Source: Alkalihalophilus pseudofirmus OF4
Lineage (GTDB): Bacteria; Bacillota; Bacilli; Bacillales; Bacillaceae_D
Direction of reading: 5' to 3'
NCBI RefSeq assembly: GCF_000005825.2
Contig: NC_013791.2
Span: forward strand, 992,001-1,056,000
Length of the DNA stretch: 64,000 bases
The stretch's first letter is position 1; each line of letters opens with the position of its first letter. Shown here piece by piece: positions 16,437-24,640 of the stretch. The notes beneath the pieces are model-generated. The model ran no database searches. It saw only the letters and a list, made by a program, of their open reading frames with translations, and had not been told where the DNA came from. A program made the translations under genes and the position numbers.

Positions 16437-18086
16437 TTATAGATTCCAAGGCATGATGGCCCAAACTGCTACTCCGATACAGATGATGCTGATAATGGCA
16501 GCACCGAAACGGCTGTTGTAGCGTGCTGGGTTAACGTCTGTCCAGCCATGGATGCGCTCTACCAGCTTGTGATCTTCAGCTGTAGAAAGTTTTGATTGCA
16601 GTGAAGGCATGCGGTTTGTAATGTATGAAACAACAATTAGAAGCAAGAAGCTTAATGGTACGGCCAGCATAGCACCAGAAATCCCCATACCATCTGTTAA
16701 TCCATGACCACTGATTACAATAGATGGGAAGACGAAAGGTGAAACAACAACGTATAGACCACCTGCTACTACTGATGCAGCTATGGCGCCAAAGCGGTTT
16801 GCTTCCTTCCACCATACACCCATCAAAATTAACGGAGCATTTGTTACACCGGCTAAACCGAAAGCCCATAAAATACTTACTACCAGAAAGTCAGGAGGAT
16901 TAATAGCAAGCAGGACACTTGCAACCCCGCCCCCAGCAATCGAGAAGTAACCAAGCTTTACTTTCATACTGTTTGTTAAATTTGGCTTTAGCGTCGTTAC
17001 GATATCTTGTGAAATAAGAGCACCAATTGCAAGGAGGTTTCCACTTAAAGTTGATAGACCGGCACTGATTGCACCAGCAATAACTAGAGCAGTTACCCAC
17101 TCTGGGTTGTACACTAAGTTTAAGATAATCGTTAATTTATCTGCATCAGCTTGAGAGATTGCAACACCTTCTGTTTGTGTATAGAATACACCTGCAAATC
17201 CCATTGCATAAGTTGCAGAGAAAACAAGACCTAGTACTAGCGCAAACCATACCATCGCTTGACGAGCACTTTTAAGACTTGATGCCGTATAAATACGCAT
17301 TGCTAAGTGAGGAAGCCCAAGAGCTCCAATTGTAAATGCCGGAATCAAAGCAAAGTACCATTTAGAAGAATACTGATAATCAAAGAATGTAGGCATAGCC
17401 TCAAGCATAGCAGGTACCATATCCGCATATAGAAGCGGAGGGAAATACCAGCCAGTTCCGCCCATTGCTTTCATGATCGCTCCAAGAGGAACGATAAACA
17501 TTAACGCAATAATGACCATTTGGATCGCTGCGTTATTTGTCGCACCAGACATACCGCCAATTGTTACATACCCAACAATTAATAGACCGCCGATAATAAG
17601 GCCTGTCATATACGGGATACCAAGCAGCGTTTCAAATGTTACGGCGATACCGATCATTTGACCAAGTGCATACATGATAGATACTAAAATCATAAATAGA
17701 GCCGCAATAATAGATGCACTAACCCCGTAACGCTCCCGTACGAAGTGAGTTGGTGAGAATGCGCCCATACGACGTAGACTCGTACCATAGATAATTGTAA
17801 TTAAAGGAATAGCTAAAATCATTTGAATCCACAGTAAGATAAATGGGGCTTGCAAATTTAAGATAAGACCAGTAACACCAAGGAATGTAGCAAGACTCAT
17901 GTAGGTCGAAGCCATCGCTAGTCCATTAGTAATTGGACCAACACCGCCGCCAGCGGCATATAAATCTTCTACAGATTTACTCGCACGGTTTGAAACCCAG
18001 CCTACGATGTAGAATAAAGCGAATGTAGCGACTACAAAAATAATACCAATAACGGGATTCGATAATTGCCATAGTTGATCTTCCAT
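16437..18086 (-). CDS. Sodium:solute symporter (SSS family), acetate/carboxylate-type
   Basis: A 549-aa secondary transporter with 13 or so membrane helices. The SSS fold is seen from 'VEDLYAAGGGVGPITNGLAMA' through TYMSLATFLGVTGL and the helix with 'VIAGAISAGLSTLSGNLLAI', which resembles ActP/YwcA-type acetate symporters. It would import a small organic acid with sodium; the substrate is inferred. The start codon abuts the stop of the small partner gene (TAA then ATG), so the two are coupled. A perfect cre-consensus site lies upstream of that partner gene, in line with catabolite repression of a carboxylate transporter. Confidence 0.88.
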   Translation of the reverse strand: MEDQLWQLSNPVIGIIFVVATFALFYIVGWVSNRASKSVEDLYAAGGGVGPITNGLAMASTYMSLATFLGVTGLILNLQAPFILLWIQMILAIPLITIIYGTSLRRMGAFSPTHFVRERYGVSASIIAALFMILVSIMYALGQMIGIAVTFETLLGIPYMTGLIIGGLLIVGYVTIGGMSGATNNAAIQMVIIALMFIVPLGAIMKAMGGTGWYFPPLLYADMVPAMLEAMPTFFDYQYSSKWYFALIPAFTIGALGLPHLAMRIYTASSLKSARQAMVWFALVLGLVFSATYAMGFAGVFYTQTEGVAISQADADKLTIILNLVYNPEWVTALVIAGAISAGLSTLSGNLLAIGALISQDIVTTLKPNLTNSMKVKLGYFSIAGGGVASVLLAINPPDFLVVSILWAFGLAGVTNAPLILMGVWWKEANRFGAIAASVVAGGLYVVVSPFVFPSIVISGHGLTDGMGISGAMLAVPLSFLLLIVVSYITNRMPSLQSKLSTAEDHKLVERIHGWTDVNPARYNSRFGAAIISIICIGVAVWAIMPWNL

Positions 18087-18362
18087 TTAGCTAGCTCCCT
18101 TCTCAGATGATTGAGCAGATTGATTTTGAGCATTTTCATCTTCAATTGCTTGGTCAATGTGATTTCCCATTTTACCAGCGATGATCGTTAGAATGAGTAC
18201 GCCAAACCAACCGACCAGTATGGGAACGATGTACATAATCGGAAACCCAAATAACATTCCATCAACAGGGAAAAGAGAGAAGATTAAACCCATATGACCA
18301 GACACTAGAAAAAGGGCTGACATGATAATCGTAAACCAAACTTCTTTTTTGTAAGCACTCAT
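18087..18362 (-). CDS. Small membrane partner of the sodium:solute symporter
   Basis: A 91-aa protein with two predicted membrane helices (about residues 9-30 and 39-62, 'GFPIMYIVPILVGWFGVLIL') and a hydrophilic, acidic tail. The frame is open to 18455, but ATG 18362 has AGAGGTG at 6 bases and begins MSAYKKEVWF, so the longer version is rejected. Small two-helix proteins of the DUF485/DUF4212/DUF3311 type are commonly paired with SSS symporters; the exact family is not certain. It directly precedes the symporter with no intergenic bases. Confidence 0.75.
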   Translation of the reverse strand: MSAYKKEVWFTIIMSALFLVSGHMGLIFSLFPVDGMLFGFPIMYIVPILVGWFGVLILTIIAGKMGNHIDQAIEDENAQNQSAQSSEKGAS

Positions 18363-18385
18363 ACTGACACCTCTTTTCGTATAAT

Positions 18386-18400
18386 TGATAACGCTTTCAA
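18386..18400 (-). promoter_or_regulatory. CcpA catabolite-responsive element (cre)
   Basis: On the minus strand the sequence TTGAAAGCGTTATCA matches the cre consensus WTGNAANCGNWNNCW at every fixed position. It lies between the likely promoter and the ATG of the symporter operon, a position that would block transcription elongation when CcpA is bound. Confidence 0.7.
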
Positions 18401-18410
18401 TCGAAATAAG

Positions 18411-18428
18411 ACTGAACGCTCGCTCAGT
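18411..18428 (-). promoter_or_regulatory. TetR-type palindromic operator candidate
   Basis: ACTGAACGCTCGCTCAGT is an 18-bp inverted repeat of the form ACTGANCG-NN-CGNTCAGT. On the minus strand it follows TTGAAC, 17 bp and TTTAAC, a possible promoter for the symporter operon. The TGANCG/CGNTCA arms resemble TetR-family operators of fatty-acid and acyl-CoA regulators. No TetR gene is adjacent. Confidence 0.45.
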
Positions 18429-18597
18429 TAAATTGACAGCTGAGCATTTGTTCAAATTATATGTACGTCACCCCCTGGCCACTAATTAAATATTCACTTC
18501 CTTGTCAATCTATACTAAAATTACATCATGTTTGACTGAATGTAAAGACAAAATATTGAGAAAATTAAAACGAGATAAATAAAAGGGGTAAATTTAT

Positions 18598-20088
18598 GTG
18601 AGTAAGCGTAAAACAAAGCGTCCAATTGTGTTAACAGCAGTTATTTTGGCCATGTTTATGGCGGCTGTGGAAGCGACAATTGTTGCTACAGCGATGCCTC
18701 AAATTGTTGCTGATCTAGGAGGTTTTTCATTATTCAGCTGGGTCTTTTCATCCTACCTATTAATGCAGGTAGTAATGATCCCTGTATATGGAAAACTTTC
18801 TGATATGTATGGACGGAAAATTATTTTTGCTATTGGGATATCTATATTTTTAATCGGATCGATCCTATGCGGATTTTCTGCAACGATGGAGATGCTAATC
18901 ATCAGCAGGTTTATTCAAGGACTGGGCGCAGGGGCTGTGCAGCCAATAGCTACAACGATTGTGGGCGATATGTACACGAAAGAAGAACGTGCGAATATCC
19001 AAGGGTACTTAGCGAGTGTATGGGGGATATCTGCGATTATGGGTCCTGTACTCGGTGCTGTATTTATTGAATATCTACATTGGGCTTGGATTTTTTGGGT
19101 CAACATCCCTTTTGGAATCATTGCATTAATTGGGGTAACTCTTTTCTTGCATGAGGATATTAAGTCCGCTGAATCGATGAAAAAGAATAGGCAATCCATT
19201 GATTATAAGGGAGCACTTCTTTTACTTTTGGCCATTACACCTTTTATGCTCGTCTTAATACAAGGAAATGTGTGGGGATTCACTTCACCTCTGGTAATGA
19301 GCTTACTTGCTTGCTCGTTTATTTGTCTTGTCTTGTTCATCAAAGTGGAACGCAGAGAGGCTAATCCAATGATGACGTTGTCTTTATGGGAGAATCAGCA
19401 CATTCGCAACGCAAATATTGCCTCCTTTACGGCAGGAGCGATCTTGCTGGCTGTTTCAACCTTTTTACCTACCTATGTGCAAGGTGTCATGAATCAGCCT
19501 CCAATTATTGCTGGACTTGCGTTGACAGCGATATCGATTGGGTGGCCGATCTCATCTACTATTGCTGGAAAAATGATGCTCAAAAAAGGCTTCCGTACGA
19601 CAGCCTTGATTGGTGGATGTGCATTAGTAACAGGCGGGTTATTCTATATGCTGCTGCCTGTTATTAACCATCCGCTATGGGCTGGAGCAGGTTCCTTTGT
19701 TATTGGAGTTGGAATGGGTTTTTCTACAACGACTTTTATAGTGTCGATTCAATCATCAGTTGACTGGAATGTCCGAGGAGAAGCGACATCTATGAATATG
19801 TTTATGAGGCTTCTTGGAGGAGCTGTAGGAGTTGCTTTTTTAGGAGGTCTCTTGAATAGACGTCTTGAAAACGAGCTTAAAAACAGTCAAGAGTATTTAT
19901 CATTTGAGCCGACCATTGATGCTGTCAATCACTTGCTCGAGGCAGGTCAGAGGGAAGAATTACGTTCAGTAGAGCTAGAGGCACTGCAGCTAGGCTTAAC
20001 AAACAGTCTAGGAATTGTTTTTACGACCATTTTTATATTAGCTGTGACTAGTTTCTTCTTTATATTACGGTTGCCGAAAGATTCATAA
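18598..20088 (+). CDS. MFS drug efflux transporter, DHA2 (EmrB/QacA) family, 14 TM
   Basis: A 496-aa proton-driven exporter of the major facilitator superfamily. The 14-helix layout and motifs fit DHA2: 'AAVEATIVATAMPQIVADLG' in helix 1, WVFSSYLLMQ in helix 2, motif A GKLSDMYGRK, motif B RFIQGLGAGAVQP, and motif C-like WGISAIMGPVLGA in helix 5. The start is GTG 18598 with AAAAGGGG upstream. Likely exports toxic organic compounds; the substrate is not known. No regulator sits immediately beside it, and it is divergent from the symporter operon. A terminator follows. Confidence 0.92.
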   Translation: MSKRKTKRPIVLTAVILAMFMAAVEATIVATAMPQIVADLGGFSLFSWVFSSYLLMQVVMIPVYGKLSDMYGRKIIFAIGISIFLIGSILCGFSATMEMLIISRFIQGLGAGAVQPIATTIVGDMYTKEERANIQGYLASVWGISAIMGPVLGAVFIEYLHWAWIFWVNIPFGIIALIGVTLFLHEDIKSAESMKKNRQSIDYKGALLLLLAITPFMLVLIQGNVWGFTSPLVMSLLACSFICLVLFIKVERREANPMMTLSLWENQHIRNANIASFTAGAILLAVSTFLPTYVQGVMNQPPIIAGLALTAISIGWPISSTIAGKMMLKKGFRTTALIGGCALVTGGLFYMLLPVINHPLWAGAGSFVIGVGMGFSTTTFIVSIQSSVDWNVRGEATSMNMFMRLLGGAVGVAFLGGLLNRRLENELKNSQEYLSFEPTIDAVNHLLEAGQREELRSVELEALQLGLTNSLGIVFTTIFILAVTSFFFILRLPKDS

Positions 20089-20097
20089 ACAAGTAGG

Positions 20098-20127
20098 AAG
20101 CCAACATGATCTGTCATGTTGGCTTTG
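20098..20127 (+). terminator. Terminator between converging MFS and Nudix genes
   Basis: AGCCAACATGA pairs with TCATGTTGGCT, then TTGTT. It overlaps the 3' end of the Nudix gene. Confidence 0.75.
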
Positions 20128-20737
20128 TTAAGGTTAAGAAGTGATTAAGGACTCTGGCGGTTAGTCCCCAAATTACGTACTCATCATAAAAATAAAACAG
20201 TTCCTGGACCGATTGGGTTCGACCGTTATAAGTTTTCTTGTTTGGAATGAGGTGAAAGGGAAAATTATCTGCAGGTTCAAACGTGATCCCCATTTCATAC
20301 ATTTTTGGCTTAGTCTCATACAAGTAACTAAGCGGTGCTGTAAATGTAGAAGCCACCTCATCCTTGTTAGGGTGCAGTTGAGTTATATCATTGATTTTAC
20401 CTACAAAGGGGTAGATTACTCCTCGGAAAGGGGTAACTAAATAATCTAGTGGAGCAATTAATTCCACCTGATTTTCTGGAATTCCTAATTCCTCGCTTAG
20501 CTCTCTAATCGCAGCAGCTGCAGCGCTGTTATCACTTTGATCAATTCGGCCGCCAGGAAAGCAAATCTCACCAGGTTGACTCCTTAAATGCTCGGATCGA
20601 ACTTCAAATAATACAGAAAGTTCTCCATCTACTTCAACAAGAGGCAGAAGAATAGCGGAATGTTTAGCAGTCTGTTGTCCAAGTACACCTGGTTGGCGGT
20701 CTTTAATCGTTGAAATAATAGTTGAGATATCCGGCAA
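20114..20737 (-). CDS. Nudix hydrolase, coenzyme A pyrophosphatase type
   Basis: Hydrolyses CoA (or its oxidised forms) to 3',5'-ADP and phosphopantetheine; cytoplasmic, metal dependent. The Nudix box reads GGRIDQSDNSAAAAAIREL followed by SEELGI, with the CoAse-specific upstream region 'LLPLVEVDGELSVLFEVRS' and 'EHLRSQPGEICFPGG'. Length about 207 aa is normal. The frame can open at GTG 20755, but AAAGGAAGG sits 6 bases before TTG 20737, so TTG is the preferred start. Single gene with its own terminator side shared with the converging efflux gene. Confidence 0.9.
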   Translation of the reverse strand: MPDISTIISTIKDRQPGVLGQQTAKHSAILLPLVEVDGELSVLFEVRSEHLRSQPGEICFPGGRIDQSDNSAAAAAIRELSEELGIPENQVELIAPLDYLVTPFRGVIYPFVGKINDITQLHPNKDEVASTFTAPLSYLYETKPKMYEMGITFEPADNFPFHLIPNKKTYNGRTQSVQELFYFYDEYVIWGLTARVLNHFLTLTKPT

Positions 20738-20860
20738 AGAGATCCTTCCTTTCACACATAATTATGGTTATCCTATACGCTTTTTTAACTATAGTATAGC
20801 ATATGAGCATCTACGATTGATTGTTGCAAAGAAGAGGGGGGTCTTGTACACTTAGTACAT

Positions 20861-20876
20861 ATCTTAAAATTAAGAT
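20861..20876 (+). promoter_or_regulatory. Operator palindrome in front of the MarR gene
   Basis: ATCTTAA-AA-TTAAGAT is a perfect 7-bp-arm inverted repeat, 14 bp before the ATG, overlapping a candidate -10 (TAAAAT 20865-20870; TTGTAC at 20844, 15-bp spacing). It has the same ATCT...AGAT ends as the MhqR box of B. subtilis, suggesting autoregulation by this MarR protein. Confidence 0.55.
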
Positions 20877-20890
20877 AAAGGGGATTAACT

Positions 20891-21328
20891 ATGACTAAAG
20901 CAAATGATGATCTTTCGTTGAAGTTATTTGTGGTCTTATCTCGAGCTCATAGTGCTGTGATGACAGAGGTTGAAAAGGATATTCGAAGTTACGGTTTGAA
21001 TCCAACTGAGTTTGCCGTAATAGAATTGCTTTACCATAAAGGCGATCAGCCGCTTCAAAAGATTGGTGAAAAGATACTTATTTCAAGTGGAAGTATCACT
21101 TATGTAGTAGATAAACTCGAAAAAAAACAACTGTTACTAAGGCGTCCATGTCCGAAAGATCGCCGTATTACGTATGCGACATTAACAGATGAAGGGAAAC
21201 AATGGATGGATGAACGTTTTCATGTGCATAAGGAACGAATTGCACATATCTTATCTGGTTTAAATAAAGATGAAACAGAAGAAGCGATTCAATTGCTGAA
21301 AAAGTTAGGATTACATGCTTCAAGTTAA
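20891..21328 (+). CDS. MarR-family transcriptional regulator (MhqR/OhrR-like group)
   Basis: A 145-aa winged-helix dimeric repressor. After a helical N-terminus, 'GLNPTEFAVIELLYHKGDQP' starts the MarR fold, 'QKIGEKILISSGSITYVVDK' is the recognition helix region, and 'RRPCPKDRRITYATLTDEGK' is the wing with the conserved DRR. One cysteine lies in the wing (RPCPKDRR), none near the N-terminus, so the OhrR-type N-terminal peroxidatic cysteine is absent and the MhqR-type quinone/electrophile sensors are closer. RBS AAAGGGG precedes ATG 20891. The upstream palindrome suggests self-repression. No target gene follows directly. Confidence 0.88.
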   Translation: MTKANDDLSLKLFVVLSRAHSAVMTEVEKDIRSYGLNPTEFAVIELLYHKGDQPLQKIGEKILISSGSITYVVDKLEKKQLLLRRPCPKDRRITYATLTDEGKQWMDERFHVHKERIAHILSGLNKDETEEAIQLLKKLGLHASS

Positions 21329-21508
21329 GGGGTCGATTCTCAGATATTGATGAATTCAAGACTCAATTATTTAGAGCGAAATAATGCTAAAAAATCTGTT
21401 AGATGATATGACAAGAACTCTGTATTTTAATGAAATGTGAGGTAAGATGAATTCAGGAAAGGTCATTGACCTAGCTTCCAACATGTTCTCTCTACTCTCC
21501 CCATTGTT

Positions 21509-21541
21509 AGCGGTTCACTTGATGTGAACCGCCCTTTTTTT
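21509..21541 (+). terminator. Terminator after the MarR gene
   Basis: GCGGTTCAC and GTGAACCGC form a perfect stem around TTGAT, followed by CCTTTTTTT. It lies 180 bp after the MarR stop; the region between (21329-21508) shows no gene. Confidence 0.8.
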
Positions 21542-21583
21542 GATTAAATTAAATCAGACTTCATTTCCTAGGGAATATGAATC

Positions 21584-22576
21584 TTAGTAAATAAAAGCAA
21601 TAAATTCTTCTTTATCAAGGCTGCCAAAGTAAGGTTTAATATCTACACCGTCTAATGCTTCACGCAATGCATCCCCTTCATGCTTGACGCCTATTAGTTT
21701 AGATTCAAGCTCGCTTACATCGCCCACACCAAAGAAATCTCCGTATATTTTGCATGCTTCAATTCGACCTTTACGCACATTCAAGCGAACATCTATTGAG
21801 CCAACCGGAAACCGCTTCGTTCGTTTTAAGTCGAAGGCCGGAGATTTCCCGTAATTCCAGTCCCAATTTTTATACCTAGATTCTGAAATGCGATTAATTT
21901 CTTCCCAATCTGTTTCTGTTAAATGATATTCAGGGATTTCGTCGTCAGCTTCAAAGATATACTGTAATAATACTTTTTTGAACTGATCAACTGTTAATGG
22001 CTGATCTAGAAATTCATTAATGTTTGCTACCCTGCTGCGTATTGATTTAATCCCTTTTGAGCGGATCTTTTCATCTTTTACATTAAGCGCTGAAACGACA
22101 TGTTCAATTTCTGAGTGAAGCATTAATGTACCGTGGCTGAACATTCTTCCTTTAGTAGAAAATTGAGCATTTCCAGATATTTTACGCTCACCCACATGTA
22201 TATCGTTGCGGCCGCTAAGTTCTGCCTCCACTCCAAGCTTCTTTAAAGCAGAGACAACAGGCTCTGTGAACTTTTTAAAATTGTGAAAAGATTCACCATC
22301 ATCTTTAGTAATAAAGCTGAAGTTTAGATTTCCTAAATCATGATAAACAGCCCCTCCGCCAGAAAGTCTGCGAACCACATGGATGTCCTTTTCCTTTACG
22401 TAGTCAAGATTGATTTCTTCTATCGTATTTTGGTTTTTACCAATGATGATTGAAGGCTCATTTACATAAAACAAAAGATAGGAGTGTTCTGGATCTAAAT
22501 TCTTTAAAGCATATTCTTCAATCGCTAAATTGATTCTCGGGTTAGTAATATTGTTATTATCTATAAATTTCATCAT
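21584..22576 (-). CDS. lplJ: Lipoate-protein ligase, LplJ type
   Basis: Activates free lipoate (or octanoate) with ATP and attaches it to lipoyl domains of 2-oxoacid dehydrogenases and GcvH. The 330-aa length matches B. subtilis LplJ. Visible motifs are the N-terminal INLAIEEYAL, the lipoate-binding loop RRLSGGGAVYHDLGNLNFSF, and the lysine-containing KISGNAQFSTKGRMFSHGTL. The C-terminal accessory domain is present, so this is a full ligase rather than a transferase. Two adjacent ATGs begin the gene, preceded by AAAGGACG. Monocistronic. Confidence 0.93.
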   Translation of the reverse strand: MMKFIDNNNITNPRINLAIEEYALKNLDPEHSYLLFYVNEPSIIIGKNQNTIEEINLDYVKEKDIHVVRRLSGGGAVYHDLGNLNFSFITKDDGESFHNFKKFTEPVVSALKKLGVEAELSGRNDIHVGERKISGNAQFSTKGRMFSHGTLMLHSEIEHVVSALNVKDEKIRSKGIKSIRSRVANINEFLDQPLTVDQFKKVLLQYIFEADDEIPEYHLTETDWEEINRISESRYKNWDWNYGKSPAFDLKRTKRFPVGSIDVRLNVRKGRIEACKIYGDFFGVGDVSELESKLIGVKHEGDALREALDGVDIKPYFGSLDKEEFIAFIY

Positions 22577-22753
22577 TTTGCATTACGTCCTTTCTTGATA
22601 TATTCCATCTTCAGTATAGTGATTGTTTTAATAGTCGTCTAATGGGAGTGTTCCTTACCACTTTTTTCATACGTTTTGACTCTTCTTTTATGAATAGTAA
22701 GGATTGTCGATTGGAAAGATATGCATGCACCTATAAAAAAGGAGATGAGTTAG

Positions 22754-23464
22754 ATGAAAAAATTACTTAGTTTAGTATTGCTTTTTATGCTATTCCTAAC
22801 CTTTACAGGAACCGGTTTTGCTGAGGAAATGGCAATGGTTCGAGTACTCCATGCAACACCTGATGCTCCAGGAGTAGATGTTTTTGTAAATGAGGAGCTT
22901 GTAGTAGAAAATATAGAATTTAAAGATGCCAGTGACTACTTGCAGCTGCCTGCTGGTTCTCATAAAGTAGAGATCTATGCTGCAGGTGATACAACTTCTG
23001 CAATCATTAGCGAACAATTAGCTGTAAGCGGAGGAGAAGCATATACTGTGTCAGCAATCGGTCAGTTAGAGTCTATTCGCTTAACAACGATGCTAGATGA
23101 GCAAGAAGTATCAGAAGGCAATACGAAGATCCGTGTGGCTCATTTTTCACCTGATGCTCCAGCTGTTGATATCGCAACAGATACAGGAGATATTTTATTC
23201 CCAAATGCAGCTTTTTCCGCAGTGACAGACTATTTAGAGCTGCCGGCAGGAGAATATAACCTTGAAATTCGTGCAGCTGGGACGGCTGATGTCGTTGAAG
23301 AACTAACTAATCTTGAGTTGAAAGAAGGAATGATCTATACAGCTGTAGCAACCGGGCTTTTAAATGCTGAGCCTGAATTTGATGTGATTTTATTAACTGA
23401 TGCTACGCCAACTCCAGAAGACATGCCGAAGACAGGACTAGGCGGAGCATCAGACATTCGCTAA
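22754..23464 (+). CDS. Secreted DUF4397 protein with short MPKTG sorting-like tail
   Basis: A 236-aa extracellular protein: signal peptide ending near residue 23 (GTGFA), then two DUF4397 repeats (about 26-115 and 124-215), each opening with a 'VRVLHATPDAPGVDVF' or 'IRVAHFSPDAPAVDIA' strand and containing an 'LPAG' turn. The C-terminus is DMPKTGLGGASDIR: an LPXTG-like pentapeptide with only eight polar residues after it and no membrane anchor. A sortase gene follows two bases later, so the pair probably acts together on the cell surface. The role of DUF4397 is unknown. RBS AAAGGAGATGAG precedes ATG 22754. Confidence 0.85.
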   Translation: MKKLLSLVLLFMLFLTFTGTGFAEEMAMVRVLHATPDAPGVDVFVNEELVVENIEFKDASDYLQLPAGSHKVEIYAAGDTTSAIISEQLAVSGGEAYTVSAIGQLESIRLTTMLDEQEVSEGNTKIRVAHFSPDAPAVDIATDTGDILFPNAAFSAVTDYLELPAGEYNLEIRAAGTADVVEELTNLELKEGMIYTAVATGLLNAEPEFDVILLTDATPTPEDMPKTGLGGASDIR

Positions 23465-23465
23465 G

Positions 23466-24032
23466 ATGAAAATTTGGCTCACATCTTTTTCAGTTTTTAT
23501 TCTTATCATGCTAGGATGTCAGCCGTCCCAATCAAATGCTGCAGAAAGTTTAACAGGATCAAAACCAGAGTTTATCAAAATTCCTGCATTGGATATTCAA
23601 GCTGAAATTGCGCCATTCGGTTTAAGGAATTATGAGCAGATTCCGCCTGATGGAGAAAAAGTATTCTGGTATGAGGACGGGGTGAATCCAGGAGGACCAG
23701 GAAATGCTGTGTTAGCAGGTCATTTCGATGATTATGTAGGTCCAGCGGTGTTTTATCACCTTCATGAGTTAAAAACAGGGGACTATATTTATATTGTCAC
23801 TGAGAATGATTATATACTGACATATCAAGTGGAAGATGTAGAGACATATAAGAGAGCAGAAGCACCTGTGAAATCAATTTTTCATGGTAGTGGGAAATCA
23901 AAGCTCAACCTTGTCACATGTTCAGGTTATTATAGTAAAAAAGAAAAAACTCACTCTCATCGTACTGTTGTTACAGCTGCATTAAAAGGAAAGTCTTATC
24001 CCTACCAACCTATAACCGAGCCTCCTTTATAA
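23466..24032 (+). CDS. Sortase (class F-like), possible lipoprotein
   Basis: A 188-aa transpeptidase with the sortase catalytic triad visible: H86 in AVLAGHFDDY, C152 in LNLVTCSGYY and R166 in SHRTVV. The N-terminus is a hydrophobic signal ending MLGC with Cys18, so it could be lipid-anchored rather than a type II membrane protein, an uncommon arrangement. It starts two bases after the stop of the DUF4397 gene and has no clear RBS of its own, pointing to coupled translation and to that protein as substrate. The class is inferred from the compact catalytic core ('GPAVFYHLHELKTGDYI'). Confidence 0.88.
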   Translation: MKIWLTSFSVFILIMLGCQPSQSNAAESLTGSKPEFIKIPALDIQAEIAPFGLRNYEQIPPDGEKVFWYEDGVNPGGPGNAVLAGHFDDYVGPAVFYHLHELKTGDYIYIVTENDYILTYQVEDVETYKRAEAPVKSIFHGSGKSKLNLVTCSGYYSKKEKTHSHRTVVTAALKGKSYPYQPITEPPL

Positions 24033-24047
24033 AAGGCTCGGTTTATT
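24014..24047 (+). terminator. Terminator overlapping the sortase stop codon
   Basis: AACCGAGCCT pairs with AGGCTCGGTT, then TATTT. The stem begins inside the last codons of the sortase gene. Confidence 0.8.
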
Positions 24048-24130
24048 TGGATTTAAACGTTCTCAACGGTAGTTGGATAACCATGCAAAGCGTATAATAA
24101 ATGGTAAGTAACGTGATTGGAGAGGATGAA

Positions 24131-24616
24131 ATGAACATAAGACATTTAGCAGAAGCTGATTATGATCGGGTCATTTCAGTCATTGATGAATGGTGGGGCG
24201 GCCGTATGATGAGTGATATGCTGCAACGCTTATTTTTTATTCATTTTCAAGAAACGAGCTTTGTCATTGAAGAGAAACATAAGATTATAGGGTTTTTAGT
24301 GGGATTTCCTTCCCAGACTGACCCTAATATAGGATATATCCATTTTGTAGGGATTCACCCGAAAGCGAGGAAAGAAGGTCATGCACGCATACTGTATGAG
24401 GCTTTCTTTGAAAAAATAAAAGAGCTTGGGTGCGATAACGTACTTTGCGTTACTTCACCCGTAAATAAAGGATCCATTGCTTTTCATAAACGGATGGGAT
24501 TTACCATTAAACCAGGCACCAAGGTAGTAAATGGTATTTCTATTTATGAAAATTATGATGGGCCTGGTAAAGACCGAATTATTTTCACAAAATCACTCGA
24601 CGAAAAAAGAACCTAA
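24131..24616 (+). CDS. GNAT-family N-acetyltransferase
   Basis: A 161-aa acyl-CoA-dependent acetyltransferase. The N-terminus MNIRHLAEADYDRVISVI is typical of GNATs; the acetyl-CoA loop appears as 'FVGIHPKARKEGHARILYEA' (R/Q-x-x-G-x-A pattern) and the last conserved strand as 'NKGSIAFHKRMGFTI'. The frame is open back to 24101, but ATG 24131 is preceded by GAGAGGATGA and starts the conserved fold. The substrate cannot be predicted. It stands alone with a terminator shared with the converging PAP2 gene. Confidence 0.85.
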   Translation: MNIRHLAEADYDRVISVIDEWWGGRMMSDMLQRLFFIHFQETSFVIEEKHKIIGFLVGFPSQTDPNIGYIHFVGIHPKARKEGHARILYEAFFEKIKELGCDNVLCVTSPVNKGSIAFHKRMGFTIKPGTKVVNGISIYENYDGPGKDRIIFTKSLDEKRT

Positions 24617-24640
24617 GCTCTAACTTGGAGCTTGGGTTCT
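24609..24640. terminator. Bidirectional terminator between GNAT and PAP2 genes
   Basis: AGAACCTAAGCTC pairs with GAGCTTGGGTTCT with one G-T pair. It lies across the converging ends of the two genes. Confidence 0.7.

Noticed and set aside
16576-17100. Alternative-frame ORFs inside the sodium:solute symporter
   Set aside because: Cys/Trp-rich shadow translations of a clear membrane transporter gene.
18363-18455. N-terminal extension of the symporter partner protein back to 18455
   Set aside because: It contains the cre site and TetR-like palindrome and lacks an RBS; ATG 18362 is well supported.
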